This document shows positions 5,791-5,798 of a stretch of DNA of 5,798 bases, one piece after another. The translations under genes were made by a program, and so were the position numbers. The notes under the pieces were generated by a model that was given only the letters and a program-made list of their open reading frames with translations, was not told the DNA's origin and did no database searches. The stretch's first letter is position 1; each line of letters starts with the position of its first letter. This DNA comes from Candidatus Yonathbacteria bacterium (GTDB lineage: Bacteria > Patescibacteriota > Minisyncoccia > Phycocordibacterales > UBA1550): assembly GCA_003489395.1 (NCBI GenBank), contig DNMN01000059.1, positions 8,707 to 14,504 of the forward strand, given 5' to 3'.

Positions 5791-5798
5791 AATTATTT

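Noticed and set aside
1..5798. Alternative genetic code with UGA as glycine (known in some CPR lineages)
   Set aside because: All conserved proteins read through cleanly with no in-frame TGA. The absence of TGA stops among only seven genes is not informative.

Overview
The window looks like a piece of a Patescibacteria (CPR) chromosome, most likely from the Parcubacteria. This rests on several signs: compact housekeeping genes; a divergent but recognisable bS6 and bS18; an rpsF-ssb-rpsR operon that ends without rplI (bL9 is absent from part of the Parcubacteria); an EF-P with an unusual lysine/arginine-rich tip loop; and a small membrane-anchored Ig-like protein of a kind common in that group. 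No rRNA is present, so the placement is an inference. All genes use the standard code, with four TAA and three TAG stops. None has a well-placed Shine-Dalgarno sequence.

Layout. Positions 1-1373 (+ strand) hold the operon rpsF (bS6), ssb and rpsR (bS18). It is driven by a near-consensus extended -10 promoter at 3-31. A 126-nt imperfect palindrome fills almost the whole ssb-rpsR gap (1016-1141). Positions 1374-1505 are the convergent intergenic region, with a perfect 15-bp terminator hairpin at 1411-1443 and a cluster of short inverted and direct repeats. Positions 1506-5790 (- strand) are a tight cluster transcribed toward the terminator: ftsK, a membrane-anchored Ig-like protein, recA and efp. 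Gaps are 5 and 7 nt, then 52 nt before efp, which seems to have its own promoter.

How the genes fit together. The plus-strand genes make two small-subunit proteins that bind 16S rRNA as a pair, plus the single-stranded DNA binding protein. The minus-strand genes cover DNA translocation at division (FtsK), homologous recombination (RecA) and rescue of ribosomes stalled at polyproline (EF-P), plus one protein of unknown role.

The window holds ordinary core genes; I found no new defence or mobile system. Three items stand out: (1) a perfect 21-bp inverted repeat inside the ftsK linker that encodes nearly the same peptide on both strands, like a protein-embedded palindromic element; (2) an FtsK gamma domain from which about 24 residues of the winged-helix core are missing, at a GC-repeat junction; (3) the long symmetric hairpin before rpsR, a candidate structured RNA or palindromic element in an S6/S18 operon.
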